Positions 24,939 to 35,399 of a stretch of DNA of 64,000 nucleotides are shown one piece after another. Source of the DNA: Hymenoscyphus infarciens (taxonomy: Eukaryota > Ascomycota > Leotiomycetes > Helotiales > Helotiaceae). The stretch is from NCBI GenBank assembly GCA_001414345.1, contig LLCB01000120.1, positions 62,001-126,000 on the forward strand, given 5' to 3'. Numbering within the stretch: the first letter of the stretch is position 1; each line of letters opens with the position of its first letter. The position numbers and the translations under genes were made by a program. A model generated the notes under the pieces. It was not told where the DNA came from, ran no database searches, and was given only the letters and a program-made list of their open reading frames with translations.

Positions 24939-24972
24939 CCAGACTTCTAGACTTCCAGACTTCCAGACTTCC
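24939..24972 (+). repeat. Short tandem repeat, unit AGACTTCC(A/T)G
   Basis: Three to four imperfect 9-10-bp units in non-RIPed DNA. Confidence 0.7.
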
Positions 24973-25573
24973 CCACGAACCCCCAAGAGACAAGACGGAA
25001 AGAACGGCACAGATGTGTCAAGGTAAGGTACCTAAAAAGGGAATAAGAGCGCCAACCCTTTCCATGAACGCCCCGAATGGGGTTTCGAAATCGTTTTCCC
25101 TAGACTTTTTTTTCTTTCTTTTCTTTTCGTTCGATACTAGGTAATTGCGGAATAGATCCAGGAGATGAAGCTGGAAGGCTAGACTGGTCTTGAAGAAACT
25201 TGGGACGGAAGGCGCCAAGCCGGCAGTAGACCGTGCAGACTGACTGACGGCGAACTTTAAAACGTGGCCCCCACCTTCTCTCTGCATTTGGCTTCTCGGG
25301 AGTTGGGATGATGGAAATCTGGAGAACCAAAAAATGCCTCCGATATTCGGATTCTTGTGGTGATGTTCCTTCATTCGTCCCTCCGTACAGTACGGACTTC
25401 GTACTCGGCATGAGAGATGAGTGATGAAACTCTCTAACCCGGACAGTTATATTTGTCTATAGTGACGCGTGCGTTGCGCATGCGAATCCTCTGTTTTTGT
25501 TGTGTTTCCAAAGTTGTGCCTTCACTCGAGGTGAGGCGTTGCGGACCAAGTTGAAGGATGAGGTGAGCGGGAA

Positions 25574-25612
25574 GGAGAGGAGGAGGAGGAGGAGGAGGAG
25601 TGGAGTGGAGTG
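25574..25612 (+). repeat. GGA microsatellite followed by TGGAG repeats
   Basis: A run of GGA triplets then three TGGAG units. The purine-rich strand is plus. Confidence 0.8.
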
Positions 25613-26314
25613 ACGGGAGTATGATAGCGCCAAGGCCGCGTAATGTCTTGTCATGGGGAAGGGGCAGGGGGGAAGGAGTGACGTTGCCCAATTCCCAACG
25701 GCTATCGGCACTCAGTTGTATCCACTATCAAAAAGTTGGTCGCGCGAGCAAGTTCTGCTGGTGGCCTACGGATGTGTGACAGCGAGGGGGATGTGAAGTG
25801 CCCTTCGTACGAGTACTCCCCTCGTTACGCTTCGCTTATTGAGGTCTAGATGTTAGGTAGCTGACTAGCGTTGTACGAGGATTTCTAGACGAATGAATAT
25901 CCATCATCGTATAGCTGACAATGTCAAACAGCCGGGCATACTGGTAGTGATCGTGACATGCCAGAAACTCGGCTTAGGTGGTGGATCTATAGACTAGGCA
26001 TATGACAGGAGCACGCGCGTAGATTCCTTATTGAGCAATGAGCAGTCAGCGGCCAAATAAGAACTGGTTTTCAATAAGTAGTGAGATTCCTTACTACAAC
26101 TATACGCCCCGCCCCCTGTTTGCGGTGCGGGTCCATCTACCCCCTGTAATTTTGCCTCCTCGACCAATCACTGACGCGTCAAACACCCCACCTCACATGG
26201 AGTGAAGTGACGACGCATTGCTCTCCTCTCCTACCAATTTCTAGTACTGTTGTCACTTTTGCCAGGAGACACCATACACCACTCACCACTCACTCCCGCG
26301 CTTCCCTTCCAATT

Positions 26315-26346
26315 CCACTTCCACCTCCACTTCCACTTCCACTTCT
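26315..26346 (+). repeat. CCACTT hexamer repeat upstream of the LicD-like gene
   Basis: About five CCACTT/CCACCT units in a C/T-rich promoter-distal zone. C/T-rich tracts are common upstream of fungal genes. Confidence 0.7.
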
Positions 26347-26564
26347 CCCAAGTCTGTCAACGCCTCCTTTATTGGGTCCCCTGTACTTATCATGGACCCT
26401 GTTGAGTCTGTCCTGTTCATGGGACGAGACTGTCCATAGAACAAGATTGTCATAACCCACCCCAATCCCACCATGTGTACAGTACCAGTACCCGAGTAGC
26501 TTCCATTTCTACTCTCCACACTCTCCTCACCTTTTTTTCTCCAGCTGCATTTAATTTAGCCTCG

Positions 26565-26574
26565 TGTATATACA
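26565..26574 (+). promoter_or_regulatory. TATA-like box of the LicD-like gene
   Basis: TGTATATACA, followed by a C/T-rich stretch. It lies about 390 bp before the chosen ATG, so the 5' untranslated region would be long or hold an intron. Position and sequence are the only support. Confidence 0.35.
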
Positions 26575-26960
26575 ACCTTCACTCCTCATCGCCTCCTCCT
26601 TTGACAATCGGATATCTTTCCTTCACTCGCTACCTCCCTTGATGGGATTTGTTTGCTTTTGAATTTTCACGCACCTTGTTGGATACCTACGTCAATCTCT
26701 CTCCTTCACCTGCCCCGCCAAGTCCGATATTCCCGTGCATCTTGGCTTCCTTCCTTCAAACAAGGCATACTCGTTCATAAGATCGTTGATCTCCTGCACC
26801 TTCACCGACAATTGCTTTTGCTTCAGAAAAACAACACTTACTTGGAACACCGCACGCGAATTGAGCCCGTATATACTTCCCAGCACCGTTGAGAAGGGGA
26901 GGACACGGGACGCGAATCGAATTTTTTTTCAACCGCATCTCATACTTCTTCCCATACAAA

Positions 26961-27944
26961 ATGAAGTTCCTCCCACTACTATCACTCACACCTCTCCTCC
27001 TAACCTCAACCCTCGCCGCGCCAACTCCCGACGCAGCACCAGAGCCAGAACCAGTAACCAACTGGAATCAAGCCGTCGACACCAAATACTTTCAGGAACC
27101 AGGAAGCGGAGATGTCATGGGCCACTACGATGCAAGATACTACAGCGGCGCCCCCGTATCCTACGAAGTCCGCCGCGACACACTATACAGCCTCGTCCGC
27201 TCATACCTGACCATCTTCCGCGAGAAGAACATCGAGACCTGGATCGCTCACGGGACTTTATTAGGTTGGTGGTGGAATGGGAAGATCATGCCTTGGGATT
27301 GGGATCTCGACACTCAGGTCTCGGTCTCAACTTTGACCTGGTTGGGGCAGAATATGAACATGACGTTCCACAACTACACCGGCTCGAATCTCGATGGGAC
27401 GGTGGTAGAGCGACAGTATTTACTTGATGTGAACCCGCACTCTAATGAGAGGTTACGGGGGGATGGGCAGAATGTTATTGATGCCCGATGGGTCGATACT
27501 GTTAATGGACTTTTCATCGATATCACGGGTCTGGCGGAGACGAACCCTAGCATGCAACCTGGGATTTGGAGTTGCAAGAACTTCCACCGATACAGGACGA
27601 GGGATATCTATCCGCTGAGAGAGACGGAATTTGAGGGTGTTCAGGCTTTGGTGCCTTATTCTTTCGATCGAATCTTGACAGACGAGTACTCGGCGACGGC
27701 TTTGACCAAGACTCAGCATGAAGGGTATGTTTTTACTTCTCCGCTTTTGATTGACAGTATACTGATTCTTGCTAGACACCAATGGAGCCCAACACAAAAA
27801 GAATGGCTCAAACAAGATGTCTTCTCGCAAACGTCCATGAACGGTGGACAAGCAGCAAAACAGGCCGCCCACCTCCCAAAAGCATTAAAGGGAGAAGCTA
27901 AGCCTACACCGGGACTGGGCAATCTCCGGAAGGCTGTTGGGTAG
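26961..27944 (+). CDS. LicD/fukutin-family secreted or Golgi protein, MNN4-like
   Basis: The only convincing host gene. The chosen ATG (context ACAAAATGA) begins a signal peptide, MKFLPLLSLTPLLLTSTLA, with a likely cut before APTPDA. An in-frame ATG 24 codons earlier (26889) would bury this signal and is less likely. The LicD domain core is at residues about 92-122: HGTLLGWWWN, then WDWDLD with Asp113, Asp115 and Asp117, the expected metal/nucleotide-binding acidic motif. N-glycosylation sequons are NMT (Asn133) and NYT (Asn138). LicD-family proteins transfer phospho-sugar or phosphocholine groups; fungal relatives such as MNN4 act in mannosyl-phosphorylation of glycans in the Golgi. The exact substrate is inference. 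Unspliced length is 327 codons; splicing a 51-nt intron (27725-27775) gives 310. No RIP damage and no neighbouring gene in the island. Confidence 0.85.
   Translation: MKFLPLLSLTPLLLTSTLAAPTPDAAPEPEPVTNWNQAVDTKYFQEPGSGDVMGHYDARYYSGAPVSYEVRRDTLYSLVRSYLTIFREKNIETWIAHGTLLGWWWNGKIMPWDWDLDTQVSVSTLTWLGQNMNMTFHNYTGSNLDGTVVERQYLLDVNPHSNERLRGDGQNVIDARWVDTVNGLFIDITGLAETNPSMQPGIWSCKNFHRYRTRDIYPLRETEFEGVQALVPYSFDRILTDEYSATALTKTQHEGYVFTSPLLIDSILILARHQWSPTQKEWLKQDVFSQTSMNGGQAAKQAAHLPKALKGEAKPTPGLGNLRKAVG
27725..27775 (+). other. Predicted 51-nt in-frame intron of the LicD-like gene
   Basis: Donor GTATGT, branch-like ACTGAT 15-20 nt before the acceptor, acceptor GCTAG. The length is a multiple of three and holds no stop, so retention would add 17 residues (a hydrophobic insert with SPLLIDSILIL) after HEG. 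Removal joins HEG to HQWSPTQKEW, which reads naturally for the family. A length of 51 nt is typical for filamentous ascomycetes. Confidence 0.7.
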
Positions 27945-28560
27945 ATGGATCCGCCACATCGAGGAAGGGCATTCACCTTGGATAGAGACGCCACTTTGAT
28001 ATCACGAGGAACGAAGGACTTCACTGGGGAGAGCACGATGTCACAAATAAGAAGGAGACACTCGCATTCAATCGCCATAGCATAAGAGAAAGAAGCTGGA
28101 GTGACGGAGGGAGGGGAGGGGAGGGAGGAAAGACTCGCACATACAAAAACGATCGCACGATACCCACAGGCGCAAATTTCTAGCATTTTGCGATTTTTCG
28201 ATTCAGCATACAGAAAGGAGCGAGCATTTACAATGGAGTTTTTTTGTTGTCATCAGCATTTTCATGGCGTTCTTTTAGGGATCCTGGGTTAGAGGACTGT
28301 ATTTACACCAATTTTTTCCTTGTTGGTTTCTTTGTCTTGTTTTGATCTTGGGGAGGTGGGGTGGGGTGGGGGAGATTTTTTGGTAGATATGAAGAGGGAT
28401 AAGTGGCCCATGGGCTTTGAGGCTTTGGGGAGGAGTGGAGGTGGTGTATAAAGACAAGATAAAAATGAGAGAAATCGTAACCTTGTAAACATACTGAAAA
28501 CCAAAACAAACAAAGCAGCAATACTTGATCTCTTCCCTTCTCCTTTACGCCGTGATTCTT
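27945..28560 (+). other. 3' flank of the LicD-like gene with two G-rich tracts
   Basis: Non-RIPed DNA, probably the 3' untranslated region and terminator. The plus (sense) strand has two four-run G tracts, at about 28,107-28,128 and 28,350-28,372. Small open frames on both strands lack any recognisable feature. Composition turns AT-rich at about 28,560. Confidence 0.5.
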
Positions 28561-28779
28561 ACTACTCTTTGATCTTTGAGCTATTATTTTTTCGATGTAT
28601 CTTTCTACTAATTTGACTCTTATTACTAATCTTAAAGAATCACTAGAGATTATTCTAGGATCGATAAAGTTGGGGTGTTGATTCTAATCTTTTCTCTTTT
28701 TGTTTTTTTCTTAGGAAATAAGAATTAAAGAATAAGGAATAAGAATTAAGAATTAAGGAATAAATAGATAGATAAAGAA

Positions 28780-28780
<1 letters not shown>

Positions 28781-28830
<50 letters not shown>
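28781..28830 (+). repeat. GATA microsatellite
   Basis: About 12 GATA units, with imperfect AATAAG/ATTAAG-like repeats just before (28,717-28,760). Confidence 0.9.
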
Positions 28831-28831
<1 letters not shown>

Positions 28832-28896
28832 AGAAATAGATATTATAAGAAGTATTTAGATACTCTTACTATCTTATCTACTTAGCGTTGTTATTT

Positions 28897-29053
28897 TAAT
28901 AGCTTAATAGCTTAATAGCTTAATAGCTTAATAGCTTAATAGCTTAATAGATTAATAGCTTAATAGCTTAATAGCTTAATAGCTTAATAGATTAATAGCT
29001 TAATAGCTTAATAGCTTAATAGCTTAATAGCTTAATAACTTAATAGCTTAATA
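28897..29053 (+). repeat. 8-bp minisatellite AGCTTAAT
   Basis: About 19 units of AGCTTAAT; variants such as AGATTAAT and AACTTAAT recur. It sits at the border between the gene island and the RIPed block. Confidence 0.9.
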
Positions 29054-29123
29054 GATATTAAATATATTTAAAATTATAAGCTATTTTCTTACTTTCAGTT
29101 CTACTAAGTAATTAAATTAATAT

Positions 29124-29420
29124 TATAATAGTACTAATTATATACTACTAGTATTAAAGAGGTATATACTACTACTAAAGAGGTATATTAGAGTACGTAG
29201 AGTAGAATAATATATATAAGTACTAGTCTTTAATACTAAAGAAAAAGACTAAATTTGTCTTTTCTAATTAAAAGAGAGACTTGGAATTAGAGTATTTTAT
29301 ATCTATCTAGAAGTTTAGATACTATAAAAGATTTAAGACTAAAAGCTAAATAATAATAATACTTAATATCTAACTAGTATTTAAGCTTAGCTAGTATTCT
29401 AGAGAGCTAGCTATTATAAA
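29124..29420 (-). repeat. Degenerate LTR relic of the A/B/E group
   Basis: Starts TATAATAGTAC and keeps the blocks AAAGAGGTATAT, GAGTACG and TTTTCTAA in the LTR order. It is more diverged than other copies, and no target duplication could be matched. The right border is uncertain. The stretch to 29,609 is AT-rich with nothing else recognised. Confidence 0.5.
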
Positions 29421-29609
29421 GAGTATTTTAAGCCTTTTTAAAGCTCTCGTACTTTATTAGATTATATATAGTATTATTATAAAAGACTTTTAGATATTAG
29501 CTCTTTTATTAGTTTAGTAGTTTTTCTAATACTTCTATTATACTATTATTAGACTATATATAATAAGAGTATTAGCTAGTATACTTAGTACTAGATATAT
29601 TAGAAGTAT

Positions 29610-29800
29610 TATAACAGTCCTAGTTATATACGTCACTTACGTAACTAGGTTAGCCCGAGGCTTTACTAAGACTTCGCTTAATATATATAAATAAAGCTAG
29701 AGTATCTATACTCTTCACTTTTCTCTTTAGTTTAGTTTTCCTTAATATTAGGTACTATTCTATAAGTACTCTCTTTATATATTTATAGAGAGCTATTATA
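29610..29800 (+). repeat. 5' LTR of element D
   Basis: 191 bp, starts TATAACAGTCCTAG and ends GCTATTATA. It is a different family from the A/B/E LTRs. Confidence 0.9.
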
Positions 29801-30487
29801 CTAAAACTAAACTCTCTCTCTTTACTTAGAAAGGCTTTTACTAATATTCTAATAATAATATATATATTTACTTATATTAAATCTACTAAATTTACTATCT
29901 TCTTTTATAAAGCCTAACCTATTTACGTCGAGTAGTAAGGTCTAGCGTTCTTCTATTAGCTATATTAAGTCCTTTAAAAGTAACCTATTAACCTAAGAAC
30001 TATTCTATCTTACTTTAGAGTTAGTAGAGCTAATCTCTCTTCCTCCTTCTATTAATATCGCGTCCTAATCTAGTTTAAGAACTCGACTTAAAAAAACATA
30101 TATACTAGCTATTACTATACTACTACTACTACCTCCTTCTACTAAGGCAACTACTAGTTCCTTATAGTATAAGATCTCTAAATTACCTCTATCTAACTCT
30201 ACTTTATAATAAATTCTTAAAGTAATAACCTTATTAATAAGTAAAGTTTATAAACTTAAGGTAAATACTTTAAATATAACTAGTACTTTCTATTAATATA
30301 CCTCTATTTAGCTATAAACTCTTAATATAACTCGTTCCTCTTCTATAGTTTTATTATTAAAGAAGATAAGTAGAATAGCTAATTCTTACTAATTTATTAT
30401 AAAAGACGAATTTACCTATATAACCTAGAAAACTAAAATTATAGTAAAGTTATCTATTAATACTAACTACTTTAAGTCTAAGGAAGT
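29801..30487 (+). pseudogene. gag of element D, first part
   Basis: Leader and N-terminal gag sequence of D, cut at 30,487 by element C and resuming at 40,401. It is rich in Asn, Lys, Leu and Thr codons, with RIP stops. No motif is assigned in this short part; placement follows from the element map. Confidence 0.6.
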
Positions 30488-30853
30488 TATAATAGTACGA
30501 AATATATACTATAGGAGAAGAGGTATATAAGAGTACGTTTGAGACTAAATGACGTATATAAATACTAGGCTCTAATATAGAAGAAAAGGCTAAACTAGCC
30601 TTTTCTAACTCTAGGAGAGTAGGCTGCTATATATAAGAGGTTCAGATAATACAAAGAGATACAAAACCGAATAATAATATACGTCGGCTAATATAAAAGC
30701 CTAAACCCTACAAAGTACGTCTAAAAGTCTAGACAGACGTATAGACATATATAACCTTCCTAGATTAGATAATATAAAACAATAACTACTAAAACCTTAT
30801 ATATATAGCATATACTATATCATCTCAGCTATATAAGACAGTATACTATTATA
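30488..30853 (-). repeat. 3' LTR of element C
   Basis: 366 bp, starts TATAATAGTACGAAAT and ends ACTATTATA. It is followed by the C/T-rich complement of the purine tract. Confidence 0.9.
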
Positions 30854-31318
30854 TCTCTCTCTCTTAAAAAAAGACTCGTTCTTAAGTCTATTTATCTCTT
30901 ATCGTTTAAGGCTAAATCGGGATAGTATAAGTATTATATTATTATATTATTATAAGTTAGTTAGAGTCTAAATCGTAGCTAACCCAAGTTTATAGATACT
31001 TTGTTTATTATAATTTGTCATAAACGAGATAAGATATCGAGATGTTAATTTTAGGTCTAAATCATAACCGTAGATACTTGTAAAGAGACTTCGTTTCTAA
31101 TCCTTTAATATCAAAAGCAAGCATTTACGAAAAGAGTATAGTCCGATCCTGTCCGGCAGGTTAGAAAAAGTTCAAAGTTAAAAAGTTTAAAAGTTCAAAA
31201 AGTTTAAAAAGTTTAAAAGTTCAAAGTAAAATTAGAAAAAGTTTAAAAGTTAAAGGCGAATTCAAAGTCGAGTTAGAGGTTGTTTAGTTAAGAGGTAGTA
31301 ATAACTTAGTTAAGAGCT

Positions 31319-31510
31319 ACGGCATCCCGTACGTACTAAAAGTCAGAATCAACTAAATCGTAAATCGTAAATTATAAATCGTAAATCGTAAATTATAAAG
31401 CTTAGATTTCTAAGTATATAGCTCTTTAGAGCTAAATCGTAAATCGCAAATTATAAATCAATAAACGTAGATTTTTTAGAAGCTATTTAGACGTAAATCG
31501 AAATACTTAA
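31319..31510 (+). repeat. Left TIR of transposon M with TAAATCG-type subterminal repeats
   Basis: Matches the inverse of about 38,010-38,203. It contains many units close to AAATCGTA, plus a shared block AAAGCTTAGATTTCTAAG. Such subterminal arrays are typical transposase-binding zones. Confidence 0.78.
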
Positions 31511-31559
31511 ATTAGTAATCTCAAAGCTTAAAGTAAGAGTATTCGTAATTCGTAATACT

Positions 31560-32300
31560 TAAATCGTAAAGCTCAAATCGTAAAATTTAAGTATAAGCGA
31601 AGGTAGAAAGTAGAAAGTAATATAGTATATATATATCTATTAAATATATATATATTATAATCGCTTACCGCTTACTCTCTATTAATATATACTACTTAGT
31701 ATTATACTAAATATAAGTATAATATAACTTTAAATCTATTATCTAAAACATTATAAATTATTAAAAGTAATATATATACTTAGTATAAATAATAACGTTA
31801 TATAAGTACTTAATAAATAAGAAAGGAAAAGAGATAATTAAGACTTTTAATACTATAAGTACAGATATAATTCAACCTAAGAGCAAGAGATACTAAGCCT
31901 AATTAGATAATTAGTATATAATTAGTAAAGTAGTACTTAAAGTACTTAAATAATCTTAAATTATAATTATTTAAGTATTTTAGTAAAGAGAGTAAAAGGA
32001 GAGTAAAGGTAGTAAAAAGTAATTAAAAAGTAGTAATAAAATCAAGGTATTATAGATAATCCTTCTAGTATTTATATCTAAAGTATCTATTACTATATAC
32101 TCTTACTTCTTATCCCTCTTCTTATTATACTTACTATATATAATCCTAACCTTTTTAGTAGTATAAGGGAGTTAATTAGTAAAGGTTATTTAAGAGAGAG
32201 TATCTCTCCTCTTTCTTTTTAAATTAAGGCTATTTATAGAAGCGATTATAATAGCAGATATTATTTTACTTACTAGTATATTTATAGATATAAGAGGAGT
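31560..32300. other. Interior of M, left side, no gene recognised
   Basis: RIPed AT-rich DNA. A block at about 31,884-31,985 is repeated in direct orientation at about 37,695-37,795, sharing ATTAGTATATAATTA and TTAAATAATCTTAAATTA. Confidence 0.5.
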
Positions 32301-34080
32301 AGGTAAGAGCGAATCAGAGACTCTCTTATCAAGCTCTTAATTAAGTTTTAATTACTCTTTCTTATTAATTAATTTAAGTCTACCTTTAGTAATAGTAGTA
32401 TTAATATCTATATATAATTAAGTATTAAGATCTCTTATAATTTACTCGTCTATATCTATCTATTATTACACTATCTTATCTACCCTTTCTAGCATATTTA
32501 ACTTAGTAGATACTATTAAGCTCTCCTTCTCCTTATCTCTTATAAGAGACGATAGTAAGTATAAGCCTAGAGTTAATACTCTTTTACTATTAATATTCTC
32601 CTCTATATCTATATCTATATTTATATCTTTACTTCTTATATTACTCCTAGAACCCTCTCTAGAATTATTATCTCTATTATCTTCCTCTTCTAAATAAGCG
32701 GTAATAATTATAGAGTAGTCTCCTAAGTAAGCGGCGATAATTATAAATATCTCTAGAAGATTATCTAATTCTAAATCGTCTACTAATATTATACTTACTC
32801 TAGTACTAGTACTATCCTCTAATAATAGTATAGGCCTAGTATCTCTCTCTCTATCTTAAGCATTATCTTTAAGTATAATAGGCTCGTCGTTAGGTATCTT
32901 AATAAGCGCCAAGAGTTAAAGAAGTAGAATTAGTAGCTCTTAAGTATCTTATAAGAGCGTAATAGATTATCTCTTTTTAGAAGATTAGAGCTTATTATTA
33001 GTATAGCTATTAAATACTATATACACTTTATAGTACTTTTTATTAGTAAAACCTTTTAGTAAATTAAAGTATTATATAAGAGCTTATACGTTATCTACTT
33101 TCTTATAATCCATAGTACTTAATCGCTTAGCTTTCCTCTTCCTAATAGTAACGTTTATAGCTAGAAAGACGTCTTCTACTATATTAATAAGAAGTAGTAT
33201 ATTAATAAAATCCTACCTACTAAGAGTAGGGATTATATAGTAGATATTCTCTAAAAGCTTAATAGCGAACCTTTTAGCCTATATATTCTAAGGTATTAAT
33301 TTAAAGTTAAATAGATCCTTAAAGTTACTAGTAAGTAAGTAAGGTATCTAAAACAGAAAGTCGTTATTAATTTATACTCTAACTATCTTACCACGTTATA
33401 CTATAGAAGTATACGTAATCGTAGAAATACTCTTAGTAGTAGAGAAGTCCTTAGTACTTATTATATATATATAAATATATAAGACTACTCAAATATAGAT
33501 TTTAGTAATAGAGATAGGCTTTAGCGCTCTATAAGTTAAAGGAGGAGAAGCTAGAGAGCTTATACTAATTAGTAGTATATACTAAATTCAAGAGTACTAC
33601 TTACTTTTAGCCTTTTTCTTATTAAAGATATTTTTTTACTCTAATTATTTTAGTCTTACTAAGAGCTTTTATAAAGAAGGATTATCTAGCTCTAGCCTTT
33701 TCCTCTTAGATAGCTTACTCTCTAGCTATAGCTAATTCATCCTTCTTTTACTTAATAATAAGAGCAGAGTAGTTAGTAGTAGAACGTTTTATAGTAGCCT
33801 CTTACTTTCTCTTAGACTCTATAATCAACTGTTATTTCTTCTCTTAACCGTTAGAGCTTTATACTATAGTTTTTATAGAGTAGTCTTTTACTTTTTATAG
33901 ACAGTTCTTAATCTTATTATTAGAGAGCCTCTAAGAAAGCATAGATATGTAATTTTCTAGAGTACTTACTAAGTTTACTAGAAAGTAATAAGAGTATACT
34001 TTAAGCTTTAAACTCTTAGAATAAGAAGTCTAGACTTCTAGGTATTCAAGAGACTAATATTAAGACATTCTAGCATGTTT
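32300..34080 (-). pseudogene. Second decayed reading region of transposon M, function unknown
   Basis: The minus strand has long stretches that become open if TAA/TAG are read as mutated Gln or Trp. The N-terminal part in this reading (about 34,000-33,550) is Lys/Glu/Gln-rich and looks like a coiled coil. A block at about 33,120-33,000 reads MDYKKVDNV and then FNLLKGFTNKKYYK. I do not recognise a family. It may be a second transposon-encoded protein or the relic of another nested element; the borders are approximate. Confidence 0.35.
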
Positions 34081-34440
34081 TTAGTATTATAGAATAGTAG
34101 ATATAGAGCTTCTAAAAGTATAAGTAAAAGTAATAGAATAAAAGTAGGAAAATTAGAAGACTATTCTACTTAAACTATATAACCTTCTATACCTCGCTTC
34201 TTACTTTTAGCACTATTTATAAGGCTCTAATATACTATTCCAGTATATATTAAATAATTACTAGTTATATAGCATATTATTCTCTATAAAGGCTAAGACT
34301 TTATTTACTATTCTATAAGCATTTATAAGAGTAGGTATAAGTAAGGCTAGATTAAAAGATATTCTAATCTAAGCAACTACTTAGAGGCTAGCTTAGAAAC
34401 CTCCTCTAAAGACCGAGGAGGTTCTAAAGGTAAGCAATTA

Positions 34441-34704
34441 ACACTAAGCCTAATTTATAAATTATTCACTACTACTAACAAAAGTTAGTAATCTATATAC
34501 TTAAAATAGCCTAAAAACACAATATTCTAAATTAATTCTTTTATCTTTAATTTAAGTATAGAATAGTATTATTTATATCTATAAAGCTAACTAGAACTTA
34601 ATAGACATAGAACCTATAATATTACGATTTTTTAAAGATTTAAAAGTCTAAGATTACTAACTTTTATTAGTAGTAGTAAGTAATTTATAAATTAGGCTTA
34701 GTAC
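34441..34704. mobile_element. 264-bp MITE-like element inside M
   Basis: About 50-bp inverted ends (left ACACTAAGCCTAATTTATAA, right its near-inverse ending GGCTTAGTAC), with TA directly outside each end. A TA duplication and a small non-coding body fit a Tc1/mariner-type MITE. No coding capacity. Confidence 0.65.
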
Positions 34705-35390
34705 TAATAGTCGTAGTTAGTAGGTTTACTCTACTAAAATTCTCTCTTAAATACTTAGAGAATTATATACCTATAACTATATTTATAACTTTATATAAAT
34801 TACTTCTAATTTTAATTAAAAGTTAATAAACATATCTATTCCTTTTCAAAGTTATGTTAAGTCTTTTTTTATACTTAAAATATATAAATTTTAGACCTAG
34901 AGCTTAGCTTATATTTAATATAAGTTTATTCCTAGTTTAGTATATCTATTTACTTATTAATTATAGATAGTAAAAGTAACGTCGCTAACTAACTCTCTAC
35001 GCCTTTTATAAATAGTAATATATACTTCCTTCGTTATATTACTCTCTATCAACGTTCTATTCACTCTAGCTAGTAGGTAATTATAATTATAGACTACTAT
35101 AAAGTCTATGATTAGTTAGTAGATTATAATACTATAATTCTAAAGTTACTACTATAGCTAAGAATATATATTAAGTACAAGGTTACTAATAGAGAGAGAG
35201 AGGATTAAGGATTTAAAACCTTACTCTTTAAATAGACTTAAGAGACTATCTTTTAGTAGACAACCTAGGATTAGAATTATTAGAGCTCTCTACTATAACA
35301 ACGACGTTTAATACTATCTGTTAATAAGAGAGCTTTATAAAGAAGGAGGCTTAATCTTAAAGATAAATTAGTAGCTTCTAAAGTAGATTA
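34705..35390. other. Interior of M between the two reading regions
   Basis: AT-rich, RIPed; a short GA-rich run near 35,190. No recognised pattern. Confidence 0.4.
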
Positions 35391-35399
35391 ATTAAATAT

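Larger units (their letters stand above)
23812..26560. other. Gene-island intergenic DNA, no convincing gene
   Basis: Composition switches within about 50-100 bp from RIPed to normal (CA and TG common again from about 23,850). Several open frames exist on both strands (for example 24086-24568 and 24647-24844, minus), but none shows a domain, codon pattern or plausible splice chain that I can support. Local repeats are listed separately. A pyrimidine-rich zone precedes the LicD-like gene. Functional elements here, if any, are regulatory or a lineage-specific gene I do not recognise. Confidence 0.55.

Noticed and set aside
25018..25711. Several overlapping minus-strand frames (25018-25374, 25100-25411, 25434-25691, 25457-25711)
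   Set aside because: They overlap in different frames, are driven by Pro/Leu codons over GA/CT-rich repeats, and show no family pattern.
26889..26960. Upstream in-frame ATG for the LicD-like gene
   Set aside because: It would add 24 residues in front of a clear signal peptide; the ATG at 26961 has the better context.
26735..27427. 230-codon plus-strand frame overlapping the LicD-like gene
   Set aside because: Shadow frame rich in Arg/His/Ser. The LicD frame on the same strand has a signal peptide and family motifs.
28101..28521. Short frames downstream of the LicD-like gene
   Set aside because: Overlapping frames on both strands over G- and C-rich tracts; most likely 3' untranslated sequence.
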